A stretch of DNA of 64,000 nt from Pontibacterium sinense (lineage in GTDB: Bacteria > Pseudomonadota > Gammaproteobacteria > Pseudomonadales > Balneatricaceae), in assembly GCF_015209595.1 (NCBI RefSeq), contig NZ_JADEYS010000010.1:91816-155815 (forward strand), read 5' to 3'. This document shows, piece by piece, positions 8,520 to 17,406 of the stretch (the first letter of the stretch is position 1; every line of letters starts with the position of its first letter). The position numbers and the translations under genes are program-made. Below the pieces are notes generated by a model. The model made no database searches. It was not told where the DNA came from and worked only from the letters and a program-made list of their open reading frames with translations.

Positions 8520-11145
8520 ATCTTTGAAGCAGGCTCAGCAACAGGAGCACGCGGCAGATCAGTTGCAGCAACGGCTGGCAGAGCTGGAACAGGAGAACGC
8601 CAAACTCAAACGGATCAACAAGGTGCTGATCGAGCGGGTTGAATCCGGTAGCTCTCAGGTGGCGAACCCTTACGCAGCCTTTGAACATTCCGTGGTACTG
8701 GCCGAGCAGGTACGAGAGCGGACCGAAGCTTTGAATGCCGCGCTTTCTGATCTGAAAGCCACTAACCGCAAACTGCAAGACGCCAACCAGCAAGCCGCCA
8801 TCTCCCATCAACGCCTGATCGACGCTATCGACAGTATCTCTGATGCTTTTGTCCTGTTTGATGCCGAGCGACGGGTGGTGTTGTTTAACAATAAATTCAG
8901 CGATATCTGGCACGATGTGTGTGTCGAAATTCAGACGGGGATTACCATTCAGGACATCTGGGATCTGGGTCACGAGTCGGGCCTGATCGCAGAGACGTTT
9001 AGTGAAAGCAGCAGCTCCAGCAAGGTGTTCCGCCTGAGCAACGGTAAGTGGTTCCAGATGAGCCAGCGCAGCACGATGGATGGCGGCTTAGTGGTGCTTT
9101 ATACCGATATTTCTGAGCTGAAAGCCCGTGAAACCGCAATCCGTGAGCGGGCGCTGGAGCAGAAGAGCAAGCTGCTACAGGCGACCGTGGACAACTTATC
9201 GCAGGGTGTGGCACTAGTAAATCATGAAGGTGTGCTGGAGGTCTGGAACGACCGCTTCCTGGAGCTGACCGGTGTGGAAGAATCAACCGCAGAAGAGCGT
9301 CCGCCGTATGCCGCTTTGATGGTGTCGCATAAGAACATTCTGCAGCATGCGTTATCGGCTGCGCAGCAGGGTGAAGTGGTGGCGTCGGAACAGCGTGAAC
9401 ACAATGGCAAAGTGATTGAGGTGCGCACCCATCCCATGCCATCCGGTGGTTTTGTGAATACCTACACCGATATCACCGAACGTCACCAGTATGCTGAAAC
9501 CTTGCGCGAGAGTGAGCAGTGGATTCGCCTGATTACCGATAACGTGCCTGCGATGATCTGTTACGTGGGGCAGGATGGACGTTATCAGTTTACCAACAAA
9601 GTGTATGACGAATGGTATGGGCAACCGCGTGGGGCACTCAATGGTGCGCTGATCACCAAGGTGCATGATGCGGAACAGATGAGAACGCTGACGCCATATT
9701 TCCAACAGGCGATGACGGGTGAATGTGTCACCTTTGAAATGAGCGAACCCAATCTGCTTGGGGAAGAGCGTATCCTGCTGAAATCCTATGTGCCCAACCT
9801 GGATGCGGATGATAAGCCATTAGGGTGTTTCGTGATGATCCGCGATATCACCGAGCGTATCCGTACCGGGGAAGAGCTGCGTCAGGCGTATCAGATGATG
9901 GAGCAGAGGGTAAAAGAGCGAACCTCCGAACTGACCCACCTGAATCAGCAGTTACGTCTGGAGATTAACGAACGCTCACTGATTGAATCCCGTCTGCGTG
10001 AAGCCAGTCAGGAAGCGGAACGGGCCAATCTGTCGAAAACTAAGTTCCTTGCTGCGGTCAGTCACGATCTGTTGCAGCCACTCAACGCCGCGCGCTTGTT
10101 CACCAGCGCATTGATTGAGCAAGAGATGGAGCAGAAAACCCAGTCTCTGGTGCACTCCGTGTCTAACTCGCTGGAAGATGTGGAGTCGCTGCTCAGTACA
10201 CTGGTGGATATCTCCAAGCTGGATGCGGGTGTGGTGGTGCCGGATGTGATCTCGTTTAAGGTCAGCGATCTGCTGGAAAACATCGCCAACGAGTACCGCC
10301 AGATTGCGCAAAGCGAAGGTCTGGATCTGCACTTTGTGCCTTGTGATGCGGTGATCAGCTCCGACTCGCAATTGCTGGCGCGGATTCTGCGCAACTTTCT
10401 TTCCAATGCCATTCGTTACACCGAATCCGGCCGGATTCTACTGGGGTGTCGTCGCCGTCGGCACGGATTGGAACTGCAAGTCTGGGATACCGGTGAAGGT
10501 ATTCCTGCGACGAAGAAGCAGGAGATCTTTCAGGAGTTTAAGCGTCTTAAACATACCCATTGTGGACAGGATAAAGGTCTGGGTCTGGGATTGGCGATTG
10601 TGGATAAGATCTCCCGTGTATTGGGGCATCCTATCCATGTGGAATCTATCGAAGGGGCTGGTTCGGTCTTCTCTGTTGAAGTTCCGTATGGCAACAAACT
10701 TCCGTCAGCAGATGAGTTACATGGGCCGAATTTGCCTCAGCGTCTGGAGCGTTTACAGGATGCGCGCATCTGGATTATTGATAACGATCGGGCGATCTGT
10801 CAGGGGATGGAAACCCTGCTGACAGGCTGGGGCTGTCAGGTAACCACCGCCTTGTCGGTGGATGATCTGACCGCCAAAATCGACCCGGCGAGTACACCCG
10901 TCGATCTGTTGATTGCCGACTACCATCTGGATAATGGCGAAAATGGTATTGATGCCGCAGAAGAGATCTGCAGCATGCTCAGCTATAAGATTCCGGTGTT
11001 GATGATCACCGCCAACTACTGCAAAGAACTCAAAGAAGAGATCCGCGAACTGGGTTACATGCTGATGAATAAACCGGTGAAACCCCTGAAGTTAAAAACC
11101 ACCCTGACCCACATGTTGGAGGTCAGGGAGGAAGACCCGGTTTAA
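8512..11145 (+). CDS. nahK: NahK-like hybrid sensor histidine kinase (coiled coil, three PAS, HisKA, HATPase, REC)
   Basis: An 877-residue soluble hybrid kinase. It opens with a long coiled coil (about 1-95), then three PAS-like modules (about 95-200, 215-320 and 330-450), a second coiled coil, and a HisKA box with H518 in VSHDLLQPLNAARL. The HATPase has FLSNAIRYT, DTGEGIP and GLGLGLAIVD, and the receiver has acceptor D803 in ADYHLDN and Lys in MNKPVKP. The architecture and the FIST partner upstream match NahK/ErcS' of Pseudomonas, which phosphorylates HptB and controls biofilm behaviour in response to NosP. ATG 8512 has GGGTG at seven bases. That it shares partners with the ErcS-like kinase is inferred from the similar boxes. 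Confidence 0.88.
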   Translation: MNESLKQAQQQEHAADQLQQRLAELEQENAKLKRINKVLIERVESGSSQVANPYAAFEHSVVLAEQVRERTEALNAALSDLKATNRKLQDANQQAAISHQRLIDAIDSISDAFVLFDAERRVVLFNNKFSDIWHDVCVEIQTGITIQDIWDLGHESGLIAETFSESSSSSKVFRLSNGKWFQMSQRSTMDGGLVVLYTDISELKARETAIRERALEQKSKLLQATVDNLSQGVALVNHEGVLEVWNDRFLELTGVEESTAEERPPYAALMVSHKNILQHALSAAQQGEVVASEQREHNGKVIEVRTHPMPSGGFVNTYTDITERHQYAETLRESEQWIRLITDNVPAMICYVGQDGRYQFTNKVYDEWYGQPRGALNGALITKVHDAEQMRTLTPYFQQAMTGECVTFEMSEPNLLGEERILLKSYVPNLDADDKPLGCFVMIRDITERIRTGEELRQAYQMMEQRVKERTSELTHLNQQLRLEINERSLIESRLREASQEAERANLSKTKFLAAVSHDLLQPLNAARLFTSALIEQEMEQKTQSLVHSVSNSLEDVESLLSTLVDISKLDAGVVVPDVISFKVSDLLENIANEYRQIAQSEGLDLHFVPCDAVISSDSQLLARILRNFLSNAIRYTESGRILLGCRRRRHGLELQVWDTGEGIPATKKQEIFQEFKRLKHTHCGQDKGLGLGLAIVDKISRVLGHPIHVESIEGAGSVFSVEVPYGNKLPSADELHGPNLPQRLERLQDARIWIIDNDRAICQGMETLLTGWGCQVTTALSVDDLTAKIDPASTPVDLLIADYHLDNGENGIDAAEEICSMLSYKIPVLMITANYCKELKEEIRELGYMLMNKPVKPLKLKTTLTHMLEVREEDPV

Positions 11146-11152
11146 CCGCTGC

Positions 11153-11875
11153 TTACGGTTGCTGGCGGGTGGCGGCCAGCACAATCTCGCGAATACAGAG
11201 GTTTTGTGGCTGCTGATAGGCAAACAGCGTAGCACGGGCAATATCATCCGGTGTGATCGCGCCGCCCATACTCTCTTTCCAGCTTTCGTAACCTTCGATA
11301 ATCTCATCGGAGGTGGTGTGTGACAGCAACTCGGTTTCTACCGCACCCGGTGCGATGGTAATGACCCGCACATTATCGTCGGCCACTTCTTCTCGAAGAT
11401 TCTCGCTCATCGCATGGACCGCAAACTTAGTGCCGCAATAGGCTGCGTGACCTGGAAAGGTTTTGCGACCCGCCACCGAACTGATGTTGATAATCGTGCC
11501 ACCACGTCGCGCTTTCATCGCCGGTAGTACGGCCTGAGTGCCATTCAGCAGACCCATCACATTCACATCAAACATCCGCTGCCACTCGCCCGGCTCCTGC
11601 TGATCCAGCTGGCCCAGCAGCATTACACCGGCATTATTGATCAGCGCATCAGTTGCACCGTATTGTGCTTCGGCTTGCTGGATAGCGGTGTTCATCGCTG
11701 CACGGTCAGTCACATCAACCTGGGTACACAAGGTGTTTGGTAGGTCCAGCGCTTCGAGTTTGTCGATACGGCGGGCCAGCAGTAGAAGAGGGTGTCCTGC
11801 CGCGCTAAATGCCTGAGCGGTCGCCGCGCCAATACCTGAGCTGGCGCCGGTAATCACGATCAATGGTTTGTTCAT
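11153..11875 (-). CDS. SDR family oxidoreductase
   Basis: A classical short-chain dehydrogenase of about 240 residues. It has the cofactor motif TGASSGIG near the N-terminus, NNAG near residue 86, the catalytic Ser in INISSVAG and YCGTK as the YxxxK pair, followed by PGAVETEL. An arginine pair after the second strand (LLARR) suggests NADP preference. The substrate is unknown. ATG at 11875 is chosen because GAGAG precedes it; an in-frame ATG four codons earlier lacks a ribosome site. It is divergent from the LysR gene at 12001, which is its likely regulator, and its 3' end meets that of nahK. Confidence 0.88.
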   Translation of the reverse strand: MNKPLIVITGASSGIGAATAQAFSAAGHPLLLLARRIDKLEALDLPNTLCTQVDVTDRAAMNTAIQQAEAQYGATDALINNAGVMLLGQLDQQEPGEWQRMFDVNVMGLLNGTQAVLPAMKARRGGTIINISSVAGRKTFPGHAAYCGTKFAVHAMSENLREEVADDNVRVITIAPGAVETELLSHTTSDEIIEGYESWKESMGGAITPDDIARATLFAYQQPQNLCIREIVLAATRQQP

Positions 11876-12000
11876 GGTGTCTCTCATGTGGCTTGAACTG
11901 GATACTTAAAACGGTGCTGAACGTTCAGCGATGTGGAGAGATTTTAAAGATTGGGTTATTTTGATAAATAAGCCTAATCTGAAATTACTGTTAGAAAATC

Positions 12001-12897
12001 ATGAACAATATCCATTGGAGTGGTATACGCTCATTTATCGCGGTGGCTGAGCACGGCAGCTTTACGGCTGCGGCGGACGCACTGGGGATGTCCAAAGCGA
12101 GCCTCAGTCAGCAGGTCACGGCACTGGAAAAAGCGCTGGGTGTGCAGTTGCTCTATCGTACGACACGTATTCTGCGCCTGACCGAGATCGGGCAGGGGTA
12201 TTACGAGCAGTGTCGCACGGGTGTGGATCAGTTGGATAACGCCCGAGAATGGGCAACCCAATCGACCCAGGCACTGAGCGGCAGTATTCATATGAACTCG
12301 GTGGGTGGTTTGATTGGTGAAGAACTGATTGCGCCCATGCTGATCGACTTCCAGCAGGCCTATCCACAGATCGATGTCAGTCTGGATTTCTCCAGTCAGC
12401 GCGTGGACCTGATCGAGAGTCAGTACGATCTGGTGATGCGCATGGGGGAACTGCCCGATTCCAGCCTGATCGCGCGTCGATTGCACGCCATTACCACACG
12501 GTATGTCGCCAGCCCCGCGTTTCTGGAAAATCAGGGGGCGATCCAGCATCCCAATGATCTGCGCGAGTTACCGCTGATCTATGGCAGTGTCAGTGAATGG
12601 TTGTTTGTAAAACCGGACGAACAGGTTCGCATTCAGGCCAGTCGAGGGTTTCAGATCGCCAACGGGCGGGTGATGTGTCGGGCCGCAGAGCAGGGGCTTG
12701 GCGTGGCGCGATTGGCCGACCCTTATGTGAATGTCGCCTTGCGCGAAGGCTCTTTGATAGAGGTGTTATCCGAATGGCGTCAGACCACACCGCTTTCACT
12801 CATCTGTCCGCCCGCCCGATACCAACTGAATCGGGTGCGGGCGTTGGCGGATTGGCTGATTGAGCATTTTCCAGCCCGGTATCAGCCGTTTGCATAA
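12001..12897 (+). CDS. LysR family transcriptional regulator
   Basis: 298 residues with an N-terminal winged helix-turn-helix (FTAAADALGMSKASLSQQVTALE, here split at residues about 18-40) and a C-terminal periplasmic-binding-like effector domain ending in WLIEHFP. It belongs to the CrgA-like LysR group by its pattern (SGSIHMNS, VDLIESQYDLVMRMG). It is divergent from the SDR gene with about 125 bases between them, so autoregulation and control of the SDR are likely. The effector is unknown. Confidence 0.92.
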   Translation: MNNIHWSGIRSFIAVAEHGSFTAAADALGMSKASLSQQVTALEKALGVQLLYRTTRILRLTEIGQGYYEQCRTGVDQLDNAREWATQSTQALSGSIHMNSVGGLIGEELIAPMLIDFQQAYPQIDVSLDFSSQRVDLIESQYDLVMRMGELPDSSLIARRLHAITTRYVASPAFLENQGAIQHPNDLRELPLIYGSVSEWLFVKPDEQVRIQASRGFQIANGRVMCRAAEQGLGVARLADPYVNVALREGSLIEVLSEWRQTTPLSLICPPARYQLNRVRALADWLIEHFPARYQPFA

Positions 12898-12903
12898 GGT
12901 TGA

Positions 12904-13299
12904 TCAAAGGCGGTTTGCGGCCCGCGCAGCTTGTGTCTGGCCGTCGTAACCCCAGTTCACCGCCGGAATCTCGTCGATTACCACGTAGCAGGCTTCCTGT
13001 AAGACACCAATCTGTTCACGCAACATGACGATGGTTTGCTGGATCATCCGGTTTTTGTCCTCTGCGCTGTTGGTGCCCGCCGTGATTTTGATATCCACAT
13101 AGGCGGCGGTGGGCGCCGATATGCTCAGGAATTCGGCATTCACTGCCCAGTGTTCAGGATGACTTTCTTCTATCTGTACCACGGTCACTTCACGACGTTT
13201 TCCCATCAGCTCATCCATCAGTTGAGTGGTGGATTTCTGCAGTGCCTGGCGTGTTTTCTGAGTCAGCGGTTGGTTCACACGAATGTTGATGTAAGGCAT
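12904..13299 (-). CDS. Tautomerase family protein (4-oxalocrotonate tautomerase/MIF-like)
   Basis: A 131-residue protein starting Met-Pro-Tyr-Ile. Loss of Met would expose Pro1, the catalytic base of the tautomerase superfamily. The N-terminal half (INIRVNQPLTQKTRQAL, then VTVVQIEE) repeats loosely in the second half (YVDIKITAGTNSAEDKNRMI), fitting a fused two-beta-alpha-beta monomer. The start ATG at 13299 has GGAG eight bases upstream. A MarR-type operator lies 35-54 bases upstream of the start, and the marR gene precedes it on the same strand. The substrate is unknown. Confidence 0.85.
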   Translation of the reverse strand: MPYINIRVNQPLTQKTRQALQKSTTQLMDELMGKRREVTVVQIEESHPEHWAVNAEFLSISAPTAAYVDIKITAGTNSAEDKNRMIQQTIVMLREQIGVLQEACYVVIDEIPAVNWGYDGQTQAARAANRL

Positions 13300-13333
13300 G
13301 GTCGAACTCCTTTCCGTTAGTGAGTTTTGTCAT

Positions 13334-13353
13334 ATAGTTGTATGTGCAACTAT
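13334..13353. promoter_or_regulatory. MarR-type operator upstream of the tautomerase gene
   Basis: ATAGTTG-TATGTG-CAACTAT is a 7-bp perfect inverted repeat with a six-base spacer. It shares GTTGTAT-TGCAAC with the site upstream of the marR gene itself (13815-13828). Confidence 0.7.
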
Positions 13354-13369
13354 GTGGCCAAATAAAAGC

Positions 13370-13792
13370 TCAACTGTCGTCGAGCATCATTTGAACCTTG
13401 CGAATATCGGCCACCATTGAGGTCAGATCGTCAGTGCCAACCAGCGCTCGCATTTGGTGGGTCAGTTCGGCACCGGTGGCATCCAACTGTTGATGAATCG
13501 CCTGTGCTTGTTCGGTGGGGAATACCTGCAACTCACGGCCATCTGTACCCGCAGGTTTGCGGGTTAGTAGCTCCCGTTTTTCCAGGCTGTCCAGAAATCG
13601 AGTAATCGTGGAGCGGGATAAACTGAGCTCAGCCGCCAGCTCACGTGGGAGCAGCCCCGGCTTTGCTAACACCAGCCGTAACAGAAAGGCGTGCGGTGGT
13701 GACAGATCGTATACCTTGTAGGCATCCGTCCAGATTTTGGTCACCGCGCGGGCCAGCGCATTGCTATTAAAATACAGGCATTCTTCAAACAT
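13370..13792 (-). CDS. MarR family transcriptional regulator
   Basis: A 140-residue winged-helix repressor. The recognition region is LLPRELAAELSLSRSTITR (residues about 50-68), followed by the wing FLDSLEKRELLTRKPAGTDGRE with the conserved D-x-R. A dyad site lies just upstream of its start and a matching one upstream of the tautomerase gene, so it probably represses both. The ligand is unknown. The arrangement marR then tautomerase on the same strand suggests a small inducible detoxification or catabolic unit. Confidence 0.92.
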   Translation of the reverse strand: MFEECLYFNSNALARAVTKIWTDAYKVYDLSPPHAFLLRLVLAKPGLLPRELAAELSLSRSTITRFLDSLEKRELLTRKPAGTDGRELQVFPTEQAQAIHQQLDATGAELTHQMRALVGTDDLTSMVADIRKVQMMLDDS

Positions 13793-13813
13793 AAGCGCAG
13801 CTTAGAATAGGGT

Positions 13814-13831
13814 GGTTGTATATGCAACTAG
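13814..13831. promoter_or_regulatory. MarR-type operator upstream of marR
   Basis: GTTG-TATATG-CAAC (13815-13828) lies 23 bases upstream of the marR start, with the same half-sites and spacer as 13334-13353. It fits autorepression. Confidence 0.65.
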
Positions 13832-13846
13832 TTTTATTGCTGTAGT

Positions 13847-14707
13847 TTATCTGTCCCCCGGTATCTTTTGTTCCCGCGCCTGTTGGATCAGGGTATCAAT
13901 GGCTTTCATCGGTAAGCTGTTGCGGTGGTAGATCAGGGTGGTGGGGATGTTTGCCAGATGAGGGGCGATGGTCTCAATTTCAAGATCATCACAGTGGCGG
14001 TTGTTGGTCACAATCCAGCGCGGCATCAGCGTACATCCCAGCCCCATCGCTACGCAGCCCAGAATACCGTCCAGCGTGCCTAACTCCATCATGTCGCCTG
14101 TCTGGTATCCGGCTTCACGTTGCCATGCCAGTGAGCGTGCACGATAGGCACACCCTTCACGGAACAGAATCAGGGGTAATTTCTCTTGTCGGTTGTGTTT
14201 GGCACGCACCAATACCAACTCTTCCTGCAACACTTCAACCGCAATCAGATCAGGGTGATTCACCGGTCCGCCAACAAAGGCACAGTCCAGTTTATGGTTT
14301 GAAACCTGATCGACCAGCTCACCGGAACGATCGGTCTGTACAAACAGATCCACACCCTTATGAGCATCCCGCAGGGATTTCAGCAGGGGCGGTAAACGCA
14401 GGGCGGCAAAAGACTCCATCGAACCGATACGCAGCTCGCCGCTTTGTTCGCCCACCTGGCGTACGGCCGCGCCTGCACGTGATTCCAGCTGCAATAGTTG
14501 ATGGGTGTATTCCAGCAATACTTTGCCAGAGGGGGCGAGTTCCAATCCCCGGCCTTTGCGGTAGAACAACTCAGAGCCGAGTTCTTCCTCCAGCCGTTTA
14601 ATCCGGTTGGTGACGTTGGACTGAACTGTATTTAACTTGCGGGATGCTGACAGAATACCGCCTTCTTCAACGACGGCCTGAAAGGTACGCAGGGCGATAA
14701 ATTCCAT
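13847..14707 (-). CDS. LysR family transcriptional regulator
   Basis: 286 residues. The N-terminal helix-turn-helix has the variant ILSASRKLNTVQSNVTNRI (residues about 18-36), typical of the YbhD/PtxR-like LysR group, followed by the substrate-binding-like domain with TDRSGELVDQV and GLGCTLMPRW. No divergent partner gene is close; the frameshifted rsgA lies upstream on the same strand and marR downstream. Its target is therefore not evident from context. Confidence 0.9.
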   Translation of the reverse strand: MEFIALRTFQAVVEEGGILSASRKLNTVQSNVTNRIKRLEEELGSELFYRKGRGLELAPSGKVLLEYTHQLLQLESRAGAAVRQVGEQSGELRIGSMESFAALRLPPLLKSLRDAHKGVDLFVQTDRSGELVDQVSNHKLDCAFVGGPVNHPDLIAVEVLQEELVLVRAKHNRQEKLPLILFREGCAYRARSLAWQREAGYQTGDMMELGTLDGILGCVAMGLGCTLMPRWIVTNNRHCDDLEIETIAPHLANIPTTLIYHRNSLPMKAIDTLIQQAREQKIPGDR

Positions 14708-14780
14708 TATTTATTCCTATAAGGGAATGATTGATATGAAACGTATCTTAATATGAGAATGGAGTTATGTCTTTAAGGGT

Positions 14781-14818
14781 GCTGATCTACGCATCAAACG
14801 TTCAGTGCGTAGATCAGC
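14781..14818 (-). terminator. Long hairpin downstream of the rsgA reading frame
   Basis: A 13-bp perfect inverted repeat (GCTGATCTACGCA at 14781-14793 with TGCGTAGATCAGC at 14806-14818) sits ten bases past the rsgA stop. No clear T-run follows, so it may be a terminator or an mRNA-stabilising stem. Confidence 0.55.
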
Positions 14819-14828
14819 TATTCAGTGA

Positions 14829-15885
14829 TTATCGGCCTTTTTTACGGAGCGTGGCTTCACTTTGTACTGAGCGGTAAAAACGACCCAGTGAGCGGTCTTT
14901 CGCCCGTTTTTCAGCGAGGCTGGCACCGTTATGTGCCTGTTCACGCATCAGTTTCAGGTAATTGGATAAACGGCGTTGATCGATCTGCGATGCGTCCAAT
15001 GCCATCTGGATGGCACAACCTGGTTCCGACTGGTGTTGGCAATCGCTGTACCGGCACTGTGTTGCCAGTGCACTGATATCAGAAAAAACCTCTTCCACTC
15101 CAGACTCACAATCTGCCAGTTGTAGCTCGCGCATTCCGGGTGTATCCAGTAAAACGCCACCGTTAGGTATCAAGTGTAATGAACGGGATGTGGTGGTGTG
15201 CCTGCCTTTATCATCGGCATCCCGTGCTGATCCAGTCTGCTGAGCAGCCTGTCCTAGCAGCCTGTCCTAGCAGCGTATTCACAAGGGTTGATTTACCCAC
15301 CCCTGAAGAACCCAGTACAGCAACTGTGTTGCCCGCTTTGCACCAGGGTTGCAGTCCCGTCAGGGTATTGGCATCAAGTGCATTGATCGCTTCAACCATC
15401 AGCAGAGGATCAAGCGCCTGAACCTGACGGCGATAACTGTCCGGATCGTCACACAGGTCTGACTTTGTTAATACCACCACCGCTTCCGCACCCGCTTCTT
15501 TGGTCAATGCCAGATAGCGTTCGATACGATTCAGTGAGAAGTTGTGGTTTAACGAAGTGACCACGAAGACTGTATCGACGTTCGCGGCGATCAGCTGTTC
15601 AGAGACTTTACTGCCTGAGGCCTTGCGTGCAAAACGTGACAAGCGGTCCAGCAAACGCGAATAGGTGCCGTCATGGTGCAATAGAATCCAGTCACCCACA
15701 GTTAACGGGGGCAGCTTATGCGTAACGGGTAAGTCTTGTTTGCCGTGTTCGGTATACAGCTCAAGATGAGAGCGGTGCTGCGCAATGACTCTGGCAGGCA
15801 CACACTGAGTGCACTCTTCAAGTGTGAGTTGTTGCTGGAAATAAGGTGTCCATCCCAGTTGGGACAGTGAGTAAATTGTAGTCAT
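14829..15885 (-). pseudogene. rsgA: RsgA (YjeQ) ribosome small-subunit maturation GTPase, frameshifted
   Basis: The 5' frame (15885 down to 15211) holds the OB-fold, the GTPase motif LTKSD and the Walker A GSSGVGKST, then runs into a stop after LLGQAARTGCS. The 3' frame (to 14829) holds LLDTPGM, the zinc cluster CRYSDCQHQSEPGC and the basic tail. Between them lies a perfect 13-bp tandem duplication (15244-15269). Removing one copy restores a continuous frame with AQQTGSARDADDKGRHTTT, including the G2-like KGRHTTT motif, so the intact parent is clear. RsgA is a circularly permuted GTPase that assists late 30S maturation; loss slows growth but is tolerated. A sequencing or assembly error must be excluded. 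Confidence 0.9.
15243..15273. repeat. 13-bp tandem duplication inside rsgA
   Basis: GCAGCCTGTCCTA occurs at 15244-15256 and 15257-15269, followed by a partial GCAG. The single-copy parent would carry the short repeat AGCAG at both ends, which is the usual substrate for replication slippage. Confidence 0.95.
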
Positions 15886-16206
15886 AGGAAGCCCTGACGC
15901 GTACGTAAGTCGCGTCCGATAGGTAATTCATCGGGGGGCTAAGATGCCCCGGCTTAAACACCGGGCAGAGAAATCAGATTAAGCTAATTTCAGCGTACTG
16001 CCCGGAAGGTTTTGACTACAATCATGTTTACCCTCCAGCGTGATTTGAGTTATTCAGTGTTTTAATTTATCAGAAGTTACCCCTGTGTGAAACATCCGCA
16101 TTGCGAATGCGGGACGGGTCGTGACAGGGTGTTGAGCTTGAATTCCAGCAACCCGCTTCGAACCACGTCTTATGCCCGTAGCTCGAAACATTAGCATGAA
16201 GGGGGG
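15886..16206. other. Leader region upstream of rsgA
   Basis: These 321 bases hold no long gene. On the minus strand they contain an 11-codon reading frame with a good ribosome site (15990-16025), followed by GC-rich stems: CCGGG pairs with CCCGG near 15948-15967, and GGGGC with GCCCC near 15933-15950. The right half (16080-16206) shows nothing recognisable. Confidence 0.5.
15990..16025 (-). CDS. Possible 11-residue leader peptide (MIVVKTFRAVR)
   Basis: On the minus strand GGAGGG precedes an ATG by five bases and opens MIVVKTFRAVR followed by TGA. Two overlapping GC-rich hairpins follow before rsgA, about 105 bases downstream. The layout resembles attenuation leaders, but there is no run of one amino acid and the case is weak. 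It could equally be chance. Confidence 0.3.
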   Translation of the reverse strand: MIVVKTFRAVR

Positions 16207-17292
16207 CTAACTTTCGTCTGACGGTGGAATCAGGACAAACTTCCCCACATGCTTTTTCAAGAGAAATTCCTGCTGTGCTTCTGCAATAGAGGACAGCGGA
16301 AACGTCTTCGCCAATAATGGCTGGATTTCACCCTGTTCGATGTATCGTACAAGGTTGGGGAATACCGGTTCGTCCCACACCGTTGTGCCGATCAGCGTGA
16401 TATCGTTGAGATACATATCACGCATATCCAGATCGACAATCGGTCCTGCAATCGCACCCGAGGATACCAGTCGGCCACCGCGTTTTAAGAGCTTGAGCAT
16501 CGTAGGAAATTCGCTGCCAGCAACGTTATCCACCACCACATAAACGGATTGTTCGCCTAACACCTCCAGCAGATCTGCGGAGCGATCTAACAGGATATCA
16601 GCACCGATTTTGGCGACGGCTTCGAGCTTCTCTTTTCCCGCTACCGCAATCACTTTCGCGCCTCTGCGCTTCGCCAGTTGCACCGTTGCAGACCCGACTC
16701 CACCAGAGGCGCCAGTGACCAATACCGTTTCCCCTGCCTTTAGCTGTGCTCGGTGCAGCATGTTCTCGGACGTACCATAGGCACAAGGGATGGTGCCCAG
16801 TTCAGCATCCGTCCAGTCACAGGTAATTGGGAACACTTCACTGGCGCGGACTTTCACATATTGAGCGAACGCGCCGTCAAAGTCAGAACCCATCCAGATA
16901 TTATCCAGCGAGTTGAAATCAGACTCACGGGTGCACGGGCGGACTAACACGCGTTTATTGAGGAGATCAGAATCTACGCCATCGGCGGCACCGACAACCT
17001 GACCACAGCAATCGGTCCCTTGAATAAAAGGGAAGGGGGTTTCTTTGTTCCAGCCACCGTCCGAGCTTTGAAGCGTGTCATCCTCATCTGCGGTTTCGTT
17101 TGTGGACTCAGTCACGGAGGAGGAATACCAGCCCAGTCGCGTATTGATCTCGGTATTGTTCACCCCGGCCGCAAGCACCTTAACCAGCACTTCACCTGGC
17201 TGAAGGGTAGGAATGGCAACATCTTTGTAGACCAGCTTTTCATATCCGCCATTACCAGTGGTAACAATGGCTTTCATTAAACTACGCGTCAT
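16207..17292 (-). CDS. Zinc-free alcohol dehydrogenase/quinone oxidoreductase family protein (MDR superfamily)
   Basis: 361 residues: an N-terminal GroES-like domain (LQPGEVLVKVLAAGVNNTEINTR, here residues about 30-52) and a Rossmann domain with the motif GASGGVGSATVQLAKRRGAKV (about 195-215). An acidic insert rich in Ser, Thr and Glu lies at about 58-80. FIQGTDCCGQVVG fits the family, and no structural zinc cysteine cluster is seen. It reduces or oxidises an unknown substrate with NAD(P)H. It stands alone on the minus strand. An ATG five codons later is possible, but the first one has AGGA upstream. Confidence 0.85.
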   Translation of the reverse strand: MTRSLMKAIVTTGNGGYEKLVYKDVAIPTLQPGEVLVKVLAAGVNNTEINTRLGWYSSSVTESTNETADEDDTLQSSDGGWNKETPFPFIQGTDCCGQVVGAADGVDSDLLNKRVLVRPCTRESDFNSLDNIWMGSDFDGAFAQYVKVRASEVFPITCDWTDAELGTIPCAYGTSENMLHRAQLKAGETVLVTGASGGVGSATVQLAKRRGAKVIAVAGKEKLEAVAKIGADILLDRSADLLEVLGEQSVYVVVDNVAGSEFPTMLKLLKRGGRLVSSGAIAGPIVDLDMRDMYLNDITLIGTTVWDEPVFPNLVRYIEQGEIQPLLAKTFPLSSIAEAQQEFLLKKHVGKFVLIPPSDES

Positions 17293-17406
17293 ATTTTCTG
17301 AGTCCTGCTGGCTTGGGTGTACCCATATTGCGTGCTTGGAAACGGTTGGGTTTGAAGGATTTCATCCTAAGAGCTTTAGGCGATGCAGGCAAACCCGTAA
17401 ACATGA

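Noticed and set aside
12031..12549. 172-codon leftward frame inside the LysR gene
   Set aside because: Shadow of the LysR gene at 12001.
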